The notes under the pieces: generated by a model
Database searches by the model: none
Told to the model about the DNA's origin: nothing
Seen by the model: the letters and a program-made list of their open reading frames with translations, nothing else
Shown: positions 35,431-50,003 of the stretch, piece after piece
Layout: the number at the start of each line of letters is the position of its first letter
How positions within the stretch are numbered: the stretch's first letter is position 1
Assembly (NCBI GenBank): GCA_024349245.1
Contig: JALDNG010000008.1
Location: 995,001-1,059,000 of the forward strand
Origin: Neodontobutis hainanensis
Taxonomy: Eukaryota > Chordata > Actinopteri > Gobiiformes > Odontobutidae
Direction: 5' to 3'
Length of the DNA: 64,000 bases
Made by a program: the position numbers and the translations under genes

Positions 35431-38400
35431 AAAAAATGTTTTTATGGAAATCAATATTCGAGCAACAAGGCAGAGTATGAGGCTTCACACAGCATCATTC
35501 ACATGATATAAATATTATCAACATTGACATTGTTCAATATTACTCACTGAGAGGTTCCACAATGGAGCCGGTCTGCTCATTCATTCAAGATAGATGATGT
35601 GAGAACACATCAGTGTTAAGATTATTAGAAAAGCAAAAATTTTTAGGCCATATATTATGTTAATCCCCAACCATTAAGGTGATATCATATGAGGGACAGC
35701 AAAAAGCCAAACGGAGAACAAAGTAAAGCTATAGTTTGCTGAATTTAAATTTATTATAAAGCATTTATAAATTTATAGTATTTATATCAAATAGTTGTCC
35801 AGCTCAGCCTCAGACAAATTATTGTGTACGAACAATCAAACATGATTTGTTTAGAGCTAATATGCAACAAAAACAGCATGTGCAAAATGCCCGTCGTTTA
35901 TACTCCTACAGACGTGAAAACACCCACTCTTAATGATGCAGCAAAGACTGAAATTGCTGCCAGATTTTGCTTTTATTTTACCAGTCAAAGAAATGACAAA
36001 TACATCACTGTAAGAAATAAGCAGAACAAAATGGTAGCCTTAGTCATAATGCAGTGTTTAGAAAGCAACGCCAAATCGTAAAAATATGCCTAAAAGCTAT
36101 GTCTTCTCTGTGTCTACGTGTTTGTGTTCAGCACACTGAGGAAACTGTTCAGAGTATTTTTTTTTTACAGTTGCAAGTGGATGCAGTTTTGTATTTATGT
36201 GTAACTTCTATTACTTTAGTGTGATGCATTGTGGGGCTGGTATAACCAGACACCTTGTAAAAAATGAAACTGTTTAAATATGGCGCAGGTGACAGTTTTA
36301 ATAACTAACATACATTAATATACATTTGTAGTTACACTTGTGTAATTTAGTATCTAAAATGGAATCCAATGCCAGCCCAAGAGAGAGAAAGTAAAGCTCA
36401 AATGCAGCCTTATGTGGGGAGAAGTGAGAACGGTCACCAGTGGATTGTGCTAGAGCTGCAGACAGACAGTTTGCACCCTAAATAGACCTCCCAGTAGGTG
36501 ATGCCAGCGTGCAAACTCAGGTAGCATGTCAGCTAAACCAGGTGAGAAAACTTTTGCTATGTTTTTTTATTTTTATTTACTCAAGTTGTAGTAGACATAC
36601 TGTTTTAAGACCTGAACACTGTCCAAAGAATGTGTTACTGGATGCACTAGTTTCTTGTGTTTGTTGCACACTTTCTTGTCTGTGTGATGTCTGTATTAGC
36701 ATGGAATTCCAAAGGATTAGTGAGTGGCTAATCTGAAGCTCCAGTCTTTGACAAGCCATGTGTCACTAATCTCAAACACTCTGGAATAAAGAAGTCTCAC
36801 AGCCGTACACTCAAGCACCTTCGGATTCAAACTGTCTATACAAAAGTTGGTGTAATCTTTCTCTTGAACCAGCAAGTGAGAACAGAGTGTCTGAAACTTA
36901 GACAAAGAGAAGAAAGAGGACATCAATAACCCATAATGTTCACACAATGAGTCATTTCTCTAATGCAGACCTTCAGTGCAAATAAACACTTGCTGTCAGT
37001 GTAACAAGCACTTTGAGTTAAACTTACAGGCTTATACATCATCCTCCGTTTCTAACAACTCTTAGCTTACATAATGTTCTTTTCATGTTATGTGCCCTTT
37101 CATCTGACAGCTCCTTTTCATTCAATTCCCTCGGGTCCAGCGGACAGAGAATTGCCCGTACAAGTACAGTAATCGTCCTCTACAACTGAGATAAAGATAC
37201 AGATGGCCGTGACTCTACCCTGTCGCTTTTTGTGCTCTCCCTTTGCACCTTACTTGTCTATTGTTGAGTGTCTCTGCACCTGTTCATGATGTGAATGTAT
37301 TCAGCCAAAGCAAACAAGGCCATTTTTTTGTCATATTGCCTGTGTTTGAGGTAAAATGTGAAATTGTATGTACTGTAAAATGTTAGAAATGTCATAATGG
37401 CCAGGTAATCTGTACCTCAGCAACCTAATTTTTGATGACAGATTTCTTAATTCCTTCTTTGTCCGCATGGACACGCATACTATTCTGTCAGGTCACACCA
37501 GACAGGAAGACCTAATCCAAGGGGAATATGTGCATGCAAGTGAAGAAAAACTGAATGAGGACAGCAGAAGGAAACAGAAGTAGAGAGTCTAATTTGTTTT
37601 TTTAAACTGAAAAATACATTTTCTGTGTAATTAAATGACAAAAGAGTATTTCATAAACAGGAAATATCCACAGATTATTACTTACTGTGATTTGTAAAAT
37701 GAAAGTATATAATCAGTGTTCATTTTCTCTAGATGAGTTGTAATGGCAACTCATACATTTCTCATTGCCTTTAATTTAGTTTAAACTTGGCTCTAAAAAT
37801 ACATTATTTAATATAGTATGCATTTTTTTATGCTCATTTATATTGTGCAAAACTGTGATTTCCTGCTTAATTGCTTAACTTGTTATAAGACAATAACAGT
37901 ATAGAATTATGGCATGACGCTAATTGAAAAGTGGGATTTACTGCATCCACAAATACACATTGAATATGCACTTGTTTAGCAGTGCAGTCTCAAAGGAAGC
38001 CAAGAAGTAGCTAAAGCTAATTGAAATATAATTCCCAGTAGATGAATGTTCGTGTTAATTGACTTTCTGTGTGTGCCAGTGCTTTTGTATATGCACACAT
38101 TTTTAGTGTGTGCGCCGGGCTTGTGTTCGTATTAATGGCCAGAAGATGCTTTTGAGTCCCTTGTCTAATCATTAGCTTGAGGGTCTCCCACACATCTTAA
38201 TTTGGTCTTTGAAAGCTATTAGACCCTCTTCGGCATGAGAGCCATTTCTAAATACATCTCAAATGGTGAATTCATTCACTAAATTCACTGACTGATTGCC
38301 CTAAACTCCGACTCACAGCGATGCTCAACAGTACCACAAGTCAAAGCAGTTTCACCGCTGTATTGTTTCGGTTGTTAACTTCTCAGGTGAGCGGTAATAG

Positions 38401-40319
38401 GTAACAATAGGACTTTGAATGGTGGAAAGTGGAGGTTTTATAGTACCGCCAGTCTCAGCTGAAATATAGAATCTTTTTGTTTGTGAAACTTGAGAGAACA
38501 GCCATATGGTTTAAAGGCTGTCATTAAGTGATTACTGTTGAGCGCTAGAGGTGTGAAATTTCATCAGCTAGAAAAGTTTCACACCACACGCAAACACATA
38601 GGTTAAATTACACAGAGTGATGTCCACTCAGGCAGATGGGGCTGATCTAGAATTGGTGACTCGTTTTGAACTTTTTTTTTTTTCTTTTTTTTTATGTACT
38701 GTGTTTTCTCTTGTTCTCCATCATGAGGAAAAGCTTACTCATTTATTTTCAGATAATTCTACCAACTATAAACCAAATGTGAATTGTGTGACCTTAAACA
38801 TTGCAATAATGGTACTATATATGCAGTGTTTGACTTTAGTGCTACCTCTGTAATTGACCCTCTCCTTAGCTGGACTCTTTACTTTGTCATACAAATATAG
38901 ATTCCTCTTAGGAAATCATGAATTTGGAGCTTGGTCCTGCATGTGCATGTGGAGAAGGCCCCAGGCTTGATGTAGAGGAGGGAAAGATGGAGTCAAGTGA
39001 GACAATTTATAACAGTTAAAAACCAAATGAACTGAGACCCTTGGCTTGGGTGAGCAAGCGGCAGCATACATAATACGCCTAGGGGATTTCTTCTTTACCC
39101 TCATTGTGCTGTGTGTGTGTTCAATCTAGTAAACACACAGCCCCCCTGCCATCTGTCTCTGTTTGCCACATTGCAAATCTATTATATGCTCTGCAACATT
39201 ATTCCCCCCTTCCTAAGTGGCACACACCCCTAAGCTCACTTGCAGTGTCCCACACAGTGGAACGGTGACAATCTGCTTCCTAGTGCACATCTTTGTTGAC
39301 GATGCTGCGGCGTGTTATCCAGCTGGATTTAATACATATTTTCATGCTCCATTTGCATTTTTTGTAAGTTTGTGTTTAGCGTTGGCAGTGGGAGATATTA
39401 CAAGGCTGTTTGCTCGCTCCCGCTGCTTCGTGTGGGAATTCTTTGTGATATTTGCAACTGGTCTCTCCTGAATTGACACTGGACTTTAATAATCCCTGCC
39501 ATTCCCAACATTATTAACTTTTGCATTTTTGGCAGGGAGATTTAACACATGCGTACGCACCCTGCATGAAACTCCGTAAAGTCTGGCTCACTAGTTTTAT
39601 AGCTCACTCATCTCCAGTTCTAATCAAAAAGCTTCCCTATCCCTGAACCTCCTGCTGAGGAGACAAAGAAGTTATTATGTTTTTTAAATGGTCTCCAATT
39701 ACGGCTAATTTCACTGCCTATCTTAAAGCTATTTGCTTTTCTCTCACTTTGCTCCGGATGGGTAGAGCAAGCATTGTGATTTTGCTAATACAACTGGCAG
39801 ACAAGACCGACACAGCACAAATGCATTCTCTCAGCGAGCAGAATGGTCTCTCCCTCTTTCGCATTTATCAGTCTTAACTTTATCTTCCTCATTAGTGTTT
39901 GTCTCACACTGAACTCAATTACTCAGTCCATCACTCTCCTTCCCACAAGTCAAAAGCCGACAGTGGCCAGGCTCAGTCAAAATTCTTATGTGGTTGGAGT
40001 TGCTAAACATCATTAATGAATGGCTGACATTGCCAAAAATGTGTTCGTACTATGAGCCAAGCTGGTTTGACCCGTGATGTGTACTTTTATTCATGTAATG
40101 CTTTTGTCTCTGTTGTCTCAAATTTGTATATATTCATTAATATCTGACTGCTTTTAAGTTTTTATCTGAAGTTTTTATCTTGAAGTAGTTTTGAGAGACT
40201 GGGCATGTTACCACCTGGGAGTATGTATATCACCTTTATGAGTCATATTACCACAAATACAGACAGTGAAAAAAAACTTAAACATATATAAAAATATATT
40301 CTGCATTTTAGCAGAACAA
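35431..40319. other. Intronic sequence, nothing specific seen
   Basis: Roughly 4.9 kb without recognisable exon, RNA or transposon. Frames are 85 codons or fewer. Poly-T at 36158 and 38670. Confidence 0.5.
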
Positions 40320-40480
40320 ATTAATAACTTCTCTGCTTTGCAGATTGACACCAAAGCTGCAAACCCTGGCTAGTTTGCCAGTATGCTAATGCTGATGTAT
40401 GTGTATCCAGTTGAAATGGAGCGGCTAATGCTAATCTGTGCTAATCCTTCGAGAGACACCCTCGACATTCTGCTCCTCGG
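40320..40480. promoter_or_regulatory. Candidate intronic enhancer (POU/homeodomain motif cluster)
   Basis: Contains a POU-type octamer variant ATGCTAAT (40383-40390), another atgctaat further on and a CTAATCC, which is the bicoid-type homeodomain core used by OTX/PITX proteins. All lie within about 70 bp. There is no reading frame or repeat identity. Enhancer status is inferred from motif clustering alone. Confidence 0.25.
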
Positions 40481-43400
40481 TGGTTCACATTGGTCTGTGG
40501 GGCAACGCGAACAAGAACATGGTGAATGGACACAGATTTTCAAATATTAAACCACAAGCGCTCATACCCACAAATCCTCATTTTCAGTTTCCATTGACTG
40601 CAGTCCAGACATGAGTTATTACTGCACAGATAGGGCCAAAATCTCCAGGCACGGCTGTAATTATGAGACTGTGTTAAGCACAGTTGCATTGAGCTGGTAA
40701 ATGGCAGCCAACACTCCAGGACTAAGCATTGATCCTAAGCCCTTGTCATAATGCACTGGTCACTATAATCCTGACCTTATTAAAAGTGAGCCTCAAACCA
40801 AAAAAAGCCTTCTTTAAACTGTAGGCCTTTCAATAAATGCTGCTCCTGGAAGATCAGTGGGTGTGAGTGGAAGTGACCTTCACATACAACAGCCTAATCC
40901 AGGAGCCACCTTTACCCCTCATGGGGAATTATGATTCTAAAGCTTGGCTGCCGTAGACACATACAATATTAAAAAAGCAACCAAACTTAATGTAGTATGA
41001 GCAGGAAACAATATGGTTTTACTGCAAAAGCTACATTTTGAATCATTTGATGTAGTTACAGCATGTTTTAATAACAATTTAGGCTAATCTTGAAAGATAC
41101 AATTTGATATGATTGAATTGAAAATCATAACAGAAACTTTTTACCAAAACTGAAACTTTGTCCCTGATAGGACATTAAGTAAATGTGACTTAAATAAGTT
41201 TTGAATGTTCCTATAGAACAGCTGTACTGTGCATCTATAAGGTTAGAAATAAACAGCAATAAAAACAAACTGAACTGCATTTAGTACTGACTGCTCTAGT
41301 AAACCATGAGAAAAAAAAGAAAAAAAAACACATTTTCTAAAGCAGAGTAGAGGTTATGTTTTGCTGCTCCTGAGGAAACACTCAATGTAGTTTTTACAGT
41401 GAAGTTACATGGGACAAGAAGAGATTCTGACAGGATGATAACTTTCAGAAAAAATATTGTTTGACTGATTCATAGTATTGTACTTACAACTGTAAATACT
41501 TTAAATTTCCTGGTTGATGGGACATGGCAAGAGATAGTTTTCCTCTTTCATTGAAACTAGTCAGGTCAGTCCCTTTAGTTGGGTCTTGAAAATTGACTTT
41601 TCCGCTGATGATATTGGTCTTATTAGGGTTATTTGGCCACATAAATGGATATTAGAAAAATAAAGCTTGTATTGTTTGAAAATACACATTTCTACATTTG
41701 ATTCCATCACTTCTTTTTTCTTGTAAATTTTCCACCATTATAGGTTTCCTGTAATGGGGCCACTAGTTGAGTGCCTATCGATGTTCTTAGATATTATACA
41801 TTTAATACAGTCAGTTAAACATCATTATTGCTTGGTTCAAAATTATTAACATATAAATATGTTATTGTAGTGGGATGTAATACACTGTGGAGTGATTGTT
41901 TTCTTGGCTGCATAGTATTCCATCTTTTCGCTTCTGCTGTAAATTTACATCTTACATTTTAATTTCTTCTTGTAAGTAAATTATACAGAGGAGATCAAAT
42001 ATTTTCTTTTCTGAGATTATTCATGGTAAACTGCAAACTCCGTTTCCCTGTCTTGAAATCACAATGTCATCAAAAAAAGCTTAATTCATTTTTATTATCA
42101 GTCTTCCTTCTAATGAAATCCCCAGTCAGAAACTTAATAAAATGTATTACTTTTCATGTGGCTTAAATATAAAACAGGACATAGATCGATATTATTATGT
42201 GCATATTGACACGCATACAGAAATATGGCTTTATGATCACTTCTGAAGAAATAAATATTGTGGATTCATCCAAACTAATGTACACACTAATTTGTGTGTA
42301 ATTAAGTCTAAATGTATCAAGATATACCAAAGACGAAAACTTGAGCTGCTTGTGCTGCCTTTATCCCTCGCCAGCTTGATTAGCAAAACTAATAGCATAA
42401 TCCCCAAGTCTCAGCAGTTTCCCTGATATCCACTGGGCACTTGTCATTCAAAGGCGATCAGCGAGCGATAGGATAGACATTAAGAGGGAAAGGAGACAGC
42501 AAAGCACCCCAGGAGAAGGTGATGGCTTGTTTGGAGATGTCATGTGAGTGAATGTTGTACCTGTGGCTTGAATGGGATTCTGAGTGACAAGTTACTAGCC
42601 ACTGCTGTGCCTCCGTGCGAAGAGATGATATGAGACAGCAGCAACACATTTGAATGTGGGTAAAAAAAAATGTAGAGGGATAGAAGACAAACGGGTTGGT
42701 GGAGGTAGAATAGAAGATTTCTGTATCACATCTGATCCGCTGCAATTTGGAGCAGAAAGAGATTATAACTCACAGTTTGAAGAGAAAAATAAGGATATAA
42801 AGTGCAGGAAGAAAAAAAAAAACATCACAGAGCCAAAAAAAAAAGAGCGCCAGCCAAGCATGAGATATTCAGGAAATGAGCCTTGACACAGCTTCAGTCT
42901 TGTGCGCAGACACATAAACACACCACTCACAACTGCAAATAGTATGCAGTAGATTTATTTATTATGTATGAAGATAGCATCACTTAGGTAAACATGGCTG
43001 ATAAAGAGGCAGTGTTTTAAAAGGTCTGTTCAATTGGAAATCGCGATGAGGAAATGGGATAAATAGTTACAGAGAAAGCCATCCAGTCGCTCTCCATTGT
43101 GTCCGTGTCCTCAGTTCACTGGCCTCATACACTATGTCTTTTCATCTTTTCACAAGATTTATGTTCACTATGACCTAGAACAGGCTTAGTAAAATAAACT
43201 TGTTATTTCCTTGAAGACTCTTTGCAGCTCCCCAGACATTCCCCCAGATTAAATAGCAGATGCTTTTGCTAAAGGCGTGTCTTTTTTATTTTTATTATTT
43301 TTTTCTATGTTAGTTTCATCTGAAAAGGAAGCAAAATGAAAATATATCCTGGTGTCTCACTTTTTGCTGTGCTCGTCTATAATTTCTTCTCTTTATTTCT

Positions 43401-44035
43401 TTTCCACAATTTCGGTGCTCTCATCCCGATCTGAATGTTCCTTTTCTCTTTTACCCCGACACCTCACTCTCCAGCATCACCCGGGGCTTTTATCTTGGCA
43501 GGGTGCTTCCTTTATGAGAATACTCCAATTGGCAGACAAGCGCCCTTGTCAGACACCATTCATTGCACTTGCATAGATACGAAAAGTGTTTTAACAAGCA
43601 CCGCTGAGTTTTGCGGTTCTGCAGAAACAGCTTACCAATGGAAGTGCAGATTCTGTGACCAAATTAAAAAGAAGCTCTAGTAACGGTAAAGTTGTATTCA
43701 CGTCTTTGACAGAGATTCAAGTTTCACTGTAATTTATAAATATATGGCCAGAAGATTGACTCTTTGTGAGATTGAAGATTGACTTCTAATTCCCCGAGTA
43801 AAATAAGTGTTTGGCTGGGGAGCAATTCGATCTTGTTAAATACACAAATACAAGTTCCTTTATGCTTGTGTAATATTTCAACAGTTATTTCATTGTTTTA
43901 TGACACTAAGTATCTGTCCATGGCAGAATTATCCAAGGCTCCTCCTTTTTTCTATTTTTGTTCTCTGGCCTGTCAAAATATGTGCAAGGAATTTGGAAAA
44001 CAATCTTTTTTGGGGTGCACTTGGGAACTCTAAAG
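40481..44035. other. Intronic sequence, nothing specific seen
   Basis: No recognisable exon, RNA or element; short frames only. Poly-A/GA-rich tracts occur near 41310 and 42815-42850. Confidence 0.5.
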
Positions 44036-44218
44036 TGTTGAATGTGAGAGTGAATGGTTGTCTGTCTTGTCACTGTCTATGTCTAAATGTCAGCCCTGCG
44101 ACTAACTGGCCACTGTCCAGGGTGTACCCCGCCTCAGGCCCAAAGCTGCTGGCATAGGCTCCAGTCACACTCGACACCTAACGGGACCAAGCTAAAAAAA
44201 TAAAAATAAATGAATGAA
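44036..44218 (+). mobile_element. SINE 3'-half fragment (DANA/Mermaid-like group)
   Basis: It reads gtgagagtgaatggttgtct, then a diverged spacer and ctgtccagggtgtaccccgc, ctcaggcccaaagctgctgg, cataggctccag and cctaacgggac, ending in an A-rich aaataaatgaatgaat tail. I recognise this as the 3' half of the fish repeat whose 5' half is seen at 35.2 and 30.6 kb. The 5' half is absent here. Confidence 0.7.
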
Positions 44219-45825
44219 TCCTTTGGGTTGTTTGATTTTCTTTTAAAGAGCTACACACAGCAAAAACATGCTTTTAAAGAAAGTGATATCATAAGTGAGT
44301 GTGCTACATTCTCTGGACAATGACAAGTCACAAGGATACTGTCTCCAAAAATATATAAAAGGTCTGCTTTATAGACCATGACATATAATTTCCTCTGTTC
44401 AGGCGGAAACGCACAGTGCTCAGTTTCCATCAGAACTCGCCTGGTCTCCGCTGATGAAACTGTTACACTAGCACAACCACATTTCTCATATATTTCCAGT
44501 GTCCTTTACTTTCTATTTCTTGGTCTCCATGTCTCTAAATGAAGCCAGACTTCAGGTTTATTCCGGTGCAAGGGCAAAGCTGCTTAAAGGTTATATGCAT
44601 CCAGATGACAGTTAATATGCTGCTTCTGTCGGAAGCTTTTGTATCAGTCCTCATATAAACATTTATGTGCTTTGACTTGTGAAATGCACTCTACATGTTA
44701 TAGCAAATAAACTCTGTTCAAGAGGTCAAGTATGAGAGCACAAATATGACCTCACTCTTCTATTGGGTTTTATTTACAGGGATATACATAGATAGATTTA
44801 TATTGATTAGGTTGCCCTTTCAAATAAGCCTGACTTGATAAAAGGAGTACACAATAAATGAAAAAAGGTGGAAAACAATCAGGCAAAATCTTTTTAAATG
44901 GCATCGATGAATAAAAATGATTGGCATCACTTGTCTCAAAAACATTGTGTAATTGCTTTTTTAAATCTATTTGCAATACAGATTTATTTTAAACAGCAAT
45001 GCACCATTTTTAAACCTGTTCATAATTTTGAAACACTGGAGTTGTGTGGACAATCTCCAAAAACGCTCTCAAAATGGGTTAAAAAAATGATGTGGGGATG
45101 TAGCCTCAGCCTTGGTGTGACTCACTTAAAAACTCTATGTGTTTGCCAAAAGAAAACTGAGAAAACTGGAAATTAAATGATCTGTCAAAGGTTTGCTTTC
45201 TTAGTAGCTGATCGTAAATTTTAGTAACAGCAGTAAGTAAAGGTGTGTCTCATCTTGTCTGACATTCTTCCAGCATGGAGAGAAAACATGACCTGTTTAC
45301 AGTTTCTGTAGCGACAGCTAAATGAAATCACATTTCCCATCAGTCACTGGGCTAATTGAGGCTAGCTCTTTCATTAGTTGTCTGCTCACATCTGCTTTGT
45401 AGGAAGCCAGACCAATCAATGCTCAGTCAGCGTTGGAAACTCGCATGCACTTTGTCCTCAGAAACCCCTCAACAGTTTTTTAGTTGTCTTTTTTATGTAG
45501 AATTCTTCCCTAATTTCTTATTTTTTACAGATACCCACACACATACTTGCACATTTCCAAAGGTGTTCATGAGAAGCAGAGAAAGTTAGGTGATACAGGG
45601 GTTAATACTGTCTCTAGCCTCAATGTGTGTGCTAAGAGTTGGAGAGCTAGCTGCTCTTTCCTGATCTTTTGTGGCTAAAAGGATTCTGGCGGTTCTCACA
45701 GACTTGGCAAATCCTGCCTTCCCAAATCCTTTTCTCTCTAATTCTGTTGTCCTGCCAACGGTGAATGAAAAGCGTAGAAGTGCATTATGGCCCGGTCATG
45801 CATGCGTAACGAGGGGCCCCCCTCA

Positions 45826-45828
<3 letters not shown>
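44219..45828. other. Intronic sequence, nothing specific seen
   Basis: No gene or repeat recognised; frames are 92 codons or fewer without known domains. Confidence 0.5.

Positions 45829-45857
<29 letters not shown>
45829..45857. repeat. (TG)n microsatellite
   Basis: Twenty-nine bases of TG repeat. Confidence 0.95.
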
Positions 45858-45862
<5 letters not shown>

Positions 45863-47142
45863 CTACTTTCCCGCCCAACAGAAACATGGTGATTATGCAG
45901 TGGCCTGAGTGGCCCTTTGCTCTTGGGTTGTAATGCTTTTACTGTATGCACAGAGCACACACTTAAGCACCCATTAGAAAGTTGCTTCAGCAGTTTACTG
46001 GAATAAATACGCCAACGCAGTCCCTCAGCACCTCACTCTCACCTGTCACCCATGTATTTCCACCTGTAATGCACCTGTAGCACTCTGCATTAAAGCAGAA
46101 CACTGCCTGTGAGTTTAAATAGTAACAAGCTGTCACTGTGGACAAACTGTGCCAGTCCAGGACAAACCTGTCTGTGTTGGAGCAAATCAGCTTGTGACAT
46201 TTCCTACATGCCAGCAAGAGATAATTTTCCCGTTGGATGAGGCATGGCAGCCGTTCGAATTCAGTGTTGTGAGGATTATGATGATACATTAGTCCAATCT
46301 GTGTTGATCTAGGAAAGCAGGAGATGAGCAGGCGTATGTCAGATTGTCATTTGGATTGGTTTTGGGTTTTTGTCACGTCTGGTTTCGTACAGTGGGCCTT
46401 GGCAAAGTTTTTTTAAAACAGTACTGTGCTTGTTTTTTTTTTTTTTTACGTTCCTTTTTCCATTGCATAAAATTTTCAGGAAGAGTCACCTGCACTGCCA
46501 ATAACTGATTATGCTTACATACTAATTTAGGACAATTGGTTTTTCTATGTATGTATATGTATTTAATTCAACATTGGCTTAAAATGTATTTATAGTTTTA
46601 TGGGATAAAAAGGGCAGTCTTTTTAGTTGGTGTACGAATCTTGCTGTGCAGTGCATTGTGTGATTTGCAAGACACGCTGCTGCCAAATGGATTTTGGCAA
46701 AAGCTTAAAGAGGAATTAGCAATTCAGTTCTAATACACTTTTCAGATTGTTAAATCTTAAAGCTTACTTCCTGTCTATATGTTTTAAACATCTCCAGCTC
46801 TGTTCCTGGCTGAATAAAATGTAGCTATTTTATATCAGATTTTTCATATTTCATTAGTGAGTGAATGAAATGTCCAGTTTATTTATAGTTCATTTGAGTG
46901 AAATTAAAGAAGTATATGTCTTTAATTGTTATTGTCTGAGCGCTTATTGTCATGAGAGATTAGTTTCAAAAGAATGAGAGAAAGAGCCATGTTGGATTTG
47001 ACTCTTGGATGACCTGGCTTCAAGCTGCGTTCTTGTTCATGTCAAATCGAGAACAGGAAGGAGAGTTGAAAGCATTGATCCAGGTGCATGCTGCAAAATA
47101 GGATTTTTTGTTGTGGTTACTAGTAGGATTTAATACTGTATA
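45858..47142. other. Intronic sequence, nothing specific seen
   Basis: No gene or recognisable element. A 100-codon minus frame (45987-46289) has no known domain. Poly-T at 46433. Confidence 0.5.
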
Positions 47143-47235
47143 CTAGGGCAGAACAATTTTGGAAAATAATCTAATTGCATTTTTTTCAACCAATGTTGCA
47201 ATTGAAATTATTTATGCAATTATTTTCTTTCTGCT
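47143..47235. mobile_element. Possible degenerate hAT-type MITE end
   Basis: The sequence ctagggcagaacaatttt, followed by runs resembling aattgcaa and gcaattatt, resembles the 'TAGGGCTGCACAAT...GCAATTA' ends of small non-autonomous hAT elements common in fish. No matching opposite terminus or 8-bp target duplication was identified, so this is tentative. Confidence 0.3.
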
Positions 47236-50003
47236 GTTTTCCATATCCACAATTAATAAATATGTCCGACACTTAAACTCTTCTTGACATTAGATAATGC
47301 ATAAAATTATATGAATGACATATTTTTATTAAACCATTTAAATTACGCTGGATTTGGCCATGGGCTTTGAGCTTAAATCCTGGGGTCTTTGTTCCTCACC
47401 TGGCCCACTTTATTTCTCTGACAGGGATATTCAAACGCCCGATGAAACTTGTGTGGTGTCTTTTTGTGCTGCTATACCTCCAGTCATGGAGAGAAAGCTG
47501 CATTTCCTTTTAGTCCAGACAAAAACTAAAAAGTATATGTAGCAGACCTCTCAAAAGGGGGCCCTAAATATGATTGTAGCCCATAGGCCCCCACTTTCTA
47601 AGCTCCGAGCCTGCCGAACACTCATTTTCAGAAAGAGCAGCATCTTTCAGGCACAGCACTACTCAAGAGTCAACACAGCCCCAAAACAAATTTAGCTACT
47701 TTGCTAACTTTTATTTAGCCAATAATAGTCTACATCACCTGTTCTCTGTTGGGACACAGTGTAGAGTTAAGAGTTTGCTCTTCAAATTAGTGCGTAGCGG
47801 AGCAACAACACGACCACAATCTTAAGCCTTAACTAGAGTTCTCTGTGTCTCTTTGGAGAACTTTTATTGCCTCTCTTATTTTCTATTTATAACACACAGC
47901 ATAGCATATTGTCTCAGGTTAATCAACAACATGACAACTAATTGCGGCCTCTGTGATTTGAAAATTGTGATTTGTAATGTGCAATACATACTGTACAAAT
48001 CAAACATAACACTAACCAGTTTCGAACCAAAATTTTGAAAAGGACTGGAACAAAGAATATCATTTAATAGCGTAGTTAACGCTTAAAGATTTTAACTGTT
48101 GTGAAAATCAGATATATCTACAGATTAATTTCAACAAAACTGTAAAGTAGTTAATTTAAAAGTGTTATTAGAACTTGCAGTGTTTTCTAACTGCATATTT
48201 AATTTACCTAATGTGCCAACTAAAGCCACTAAAACCACTTCATTTTGTTATCCTTAACCATGCATATAATTTGTTATAATTCCTGTTCTCAGCTTCCTTA
48301 CATCTAATGTCAGATTAATGTCGTGACAATGGCGATGTGGAAGTCACATTCAGGCTAGCTGTAATCAGTGTGGCTGATCAAACGCACACATGCATGTTTA
48401 GCTTTAACCAAGGTCATATGTAACTCATTGGGCAAACTGAGGGGAATTTGCTGATAGTGTAATTGCTCCTCTATTTGTTCCCATGGTTAGTTTCATGTGT
48501 TTTATGATTCTGCAACAACATGTTGACATTTTCCCTTTTCTACAGCACCGTTGTGGTTTGGAGGCTGATATTGCTTGGCTTTCTTTTAGTCACATTCTAT
48601 TTTTGTTGAGCCTCAAATGCAGCATGACTCCTAGCTCAGGGCACAGTATAGAGCAAAGTAACGGTATGCCAGCACTCAGGATTTGGGTTATGTTTTTGTT
48701 TATGTCTCCAATCTTTAATAGGCCTCTGACGTATGAGATGTGTAAATTAATGATTCATCTCTGGCAGAAATGTAAACAACTGTCTGAGTATCTGTCTGTC
48801 AATTGTTGATCGTGTGAAGAAAACCAGTCAGATTGGTTAAATAATGACCTGAATTCAAAGTGACACATCTTCAGGCTTTTGAATTTTCTGTTTTTACAGT
48901 CTCTCAGCACGCAGCCAGCTAGAGCCAAAATGGCTCTGTAGGGTTGGCTTTGGCCCCCTGACAGGCTGACGAGGCAAACACTGTCTGTCAGAGGCCAGGC
49001 CTATTAAATGATCACAGACCACGATCCCTTGACGCTACTCTCACTGAGAGGCCTCTGCCCCCTCCTGGAGGCAGGCCCAGAGGTGTGTGTATGTGGGCCC
49101 ATGCATGTGTTCAAAATGTTTTTTTGGGTTCAAATGTGACTTCAGTTCTGTGGCCTCTTTGAAGTAGTTCTATTGTTGATCCAAATAATACACTGTACAT
49201 TTGACTGAATGAACAGTGAATGTTTAGTTGATTCTATTTTTGCATTACAGACATTTGCTGACAAGAGCTTTAGTAGTGTTATGTGGCAGAATAAACTACA
49301 TTTTATATTTGTTAAGTTTTCTTACTTGCTGCTCAAAACAACAATGCATGTATTATAGATTACTGGATTAGAGTCAGACTCTATGGGGAGAGAGACTCTT
49401 TTAGAGGCAGTCTTAGCAAACCAATAACCCTGGCTCCACTGGCCATAATGCATATGTTTAATTTGCTAAATGGGTCAATCATAAGTACAGCCAGACACAT
49501 GTTGTGTTAGACAGAGGAGCACAAAGAACTATATTGCTGTAGCCCACAGGGTGTAGCACTGTATCCTGCAGTGGCCCAGGAGCTAGATTTATTCCTACAG
49601 AGCCATTCTGACAGCAATAGCAGTGTGAATTTGCTTACATGCTGAGAGCTGGGGAGAAACAATGAATTCAGATTCTCACATACTTTGTTTCTGTCACCGC
49701 TGGTCATTATTTGACCATTTGCCCACAGTTTCACATCAACAAGTGTGCAGGCGCAGATACACAAGCACAGCAAGTCACTGGGGAGGAGACTCTCTCACAT
49801 GCAGGCTGCTGTCGCGAGCCAGCCTTTGTATAAAGCAGGAAGAAGCCTGGTATATTAGATGCTGCCTGCAGATAGAGCTTTCTTCAATTTATGCTGTAGC
49901 TGTTCTCCTTGGCAGAAGAGAAACAGATCCTACAGCCCGACTGCAGACTTCGGGAGTGCTACAAGTGTCTGTGTGGTTCTCGTGTAGTCTCCAGAACTCA
50001 AGT
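47236..50003. other. Intronic sequence with a GC-rich patch
   Basis: No recognisable exon. The segment 48895-49115 is clearly more GC-rich than its surroundings and contains ggccaggcc, gaggcctc and ggaggcaggccc. It could be a regulatory element or an old repeat. A 108-codon plus frame (48483-48809) has no known domain. Confidence 0.45.
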
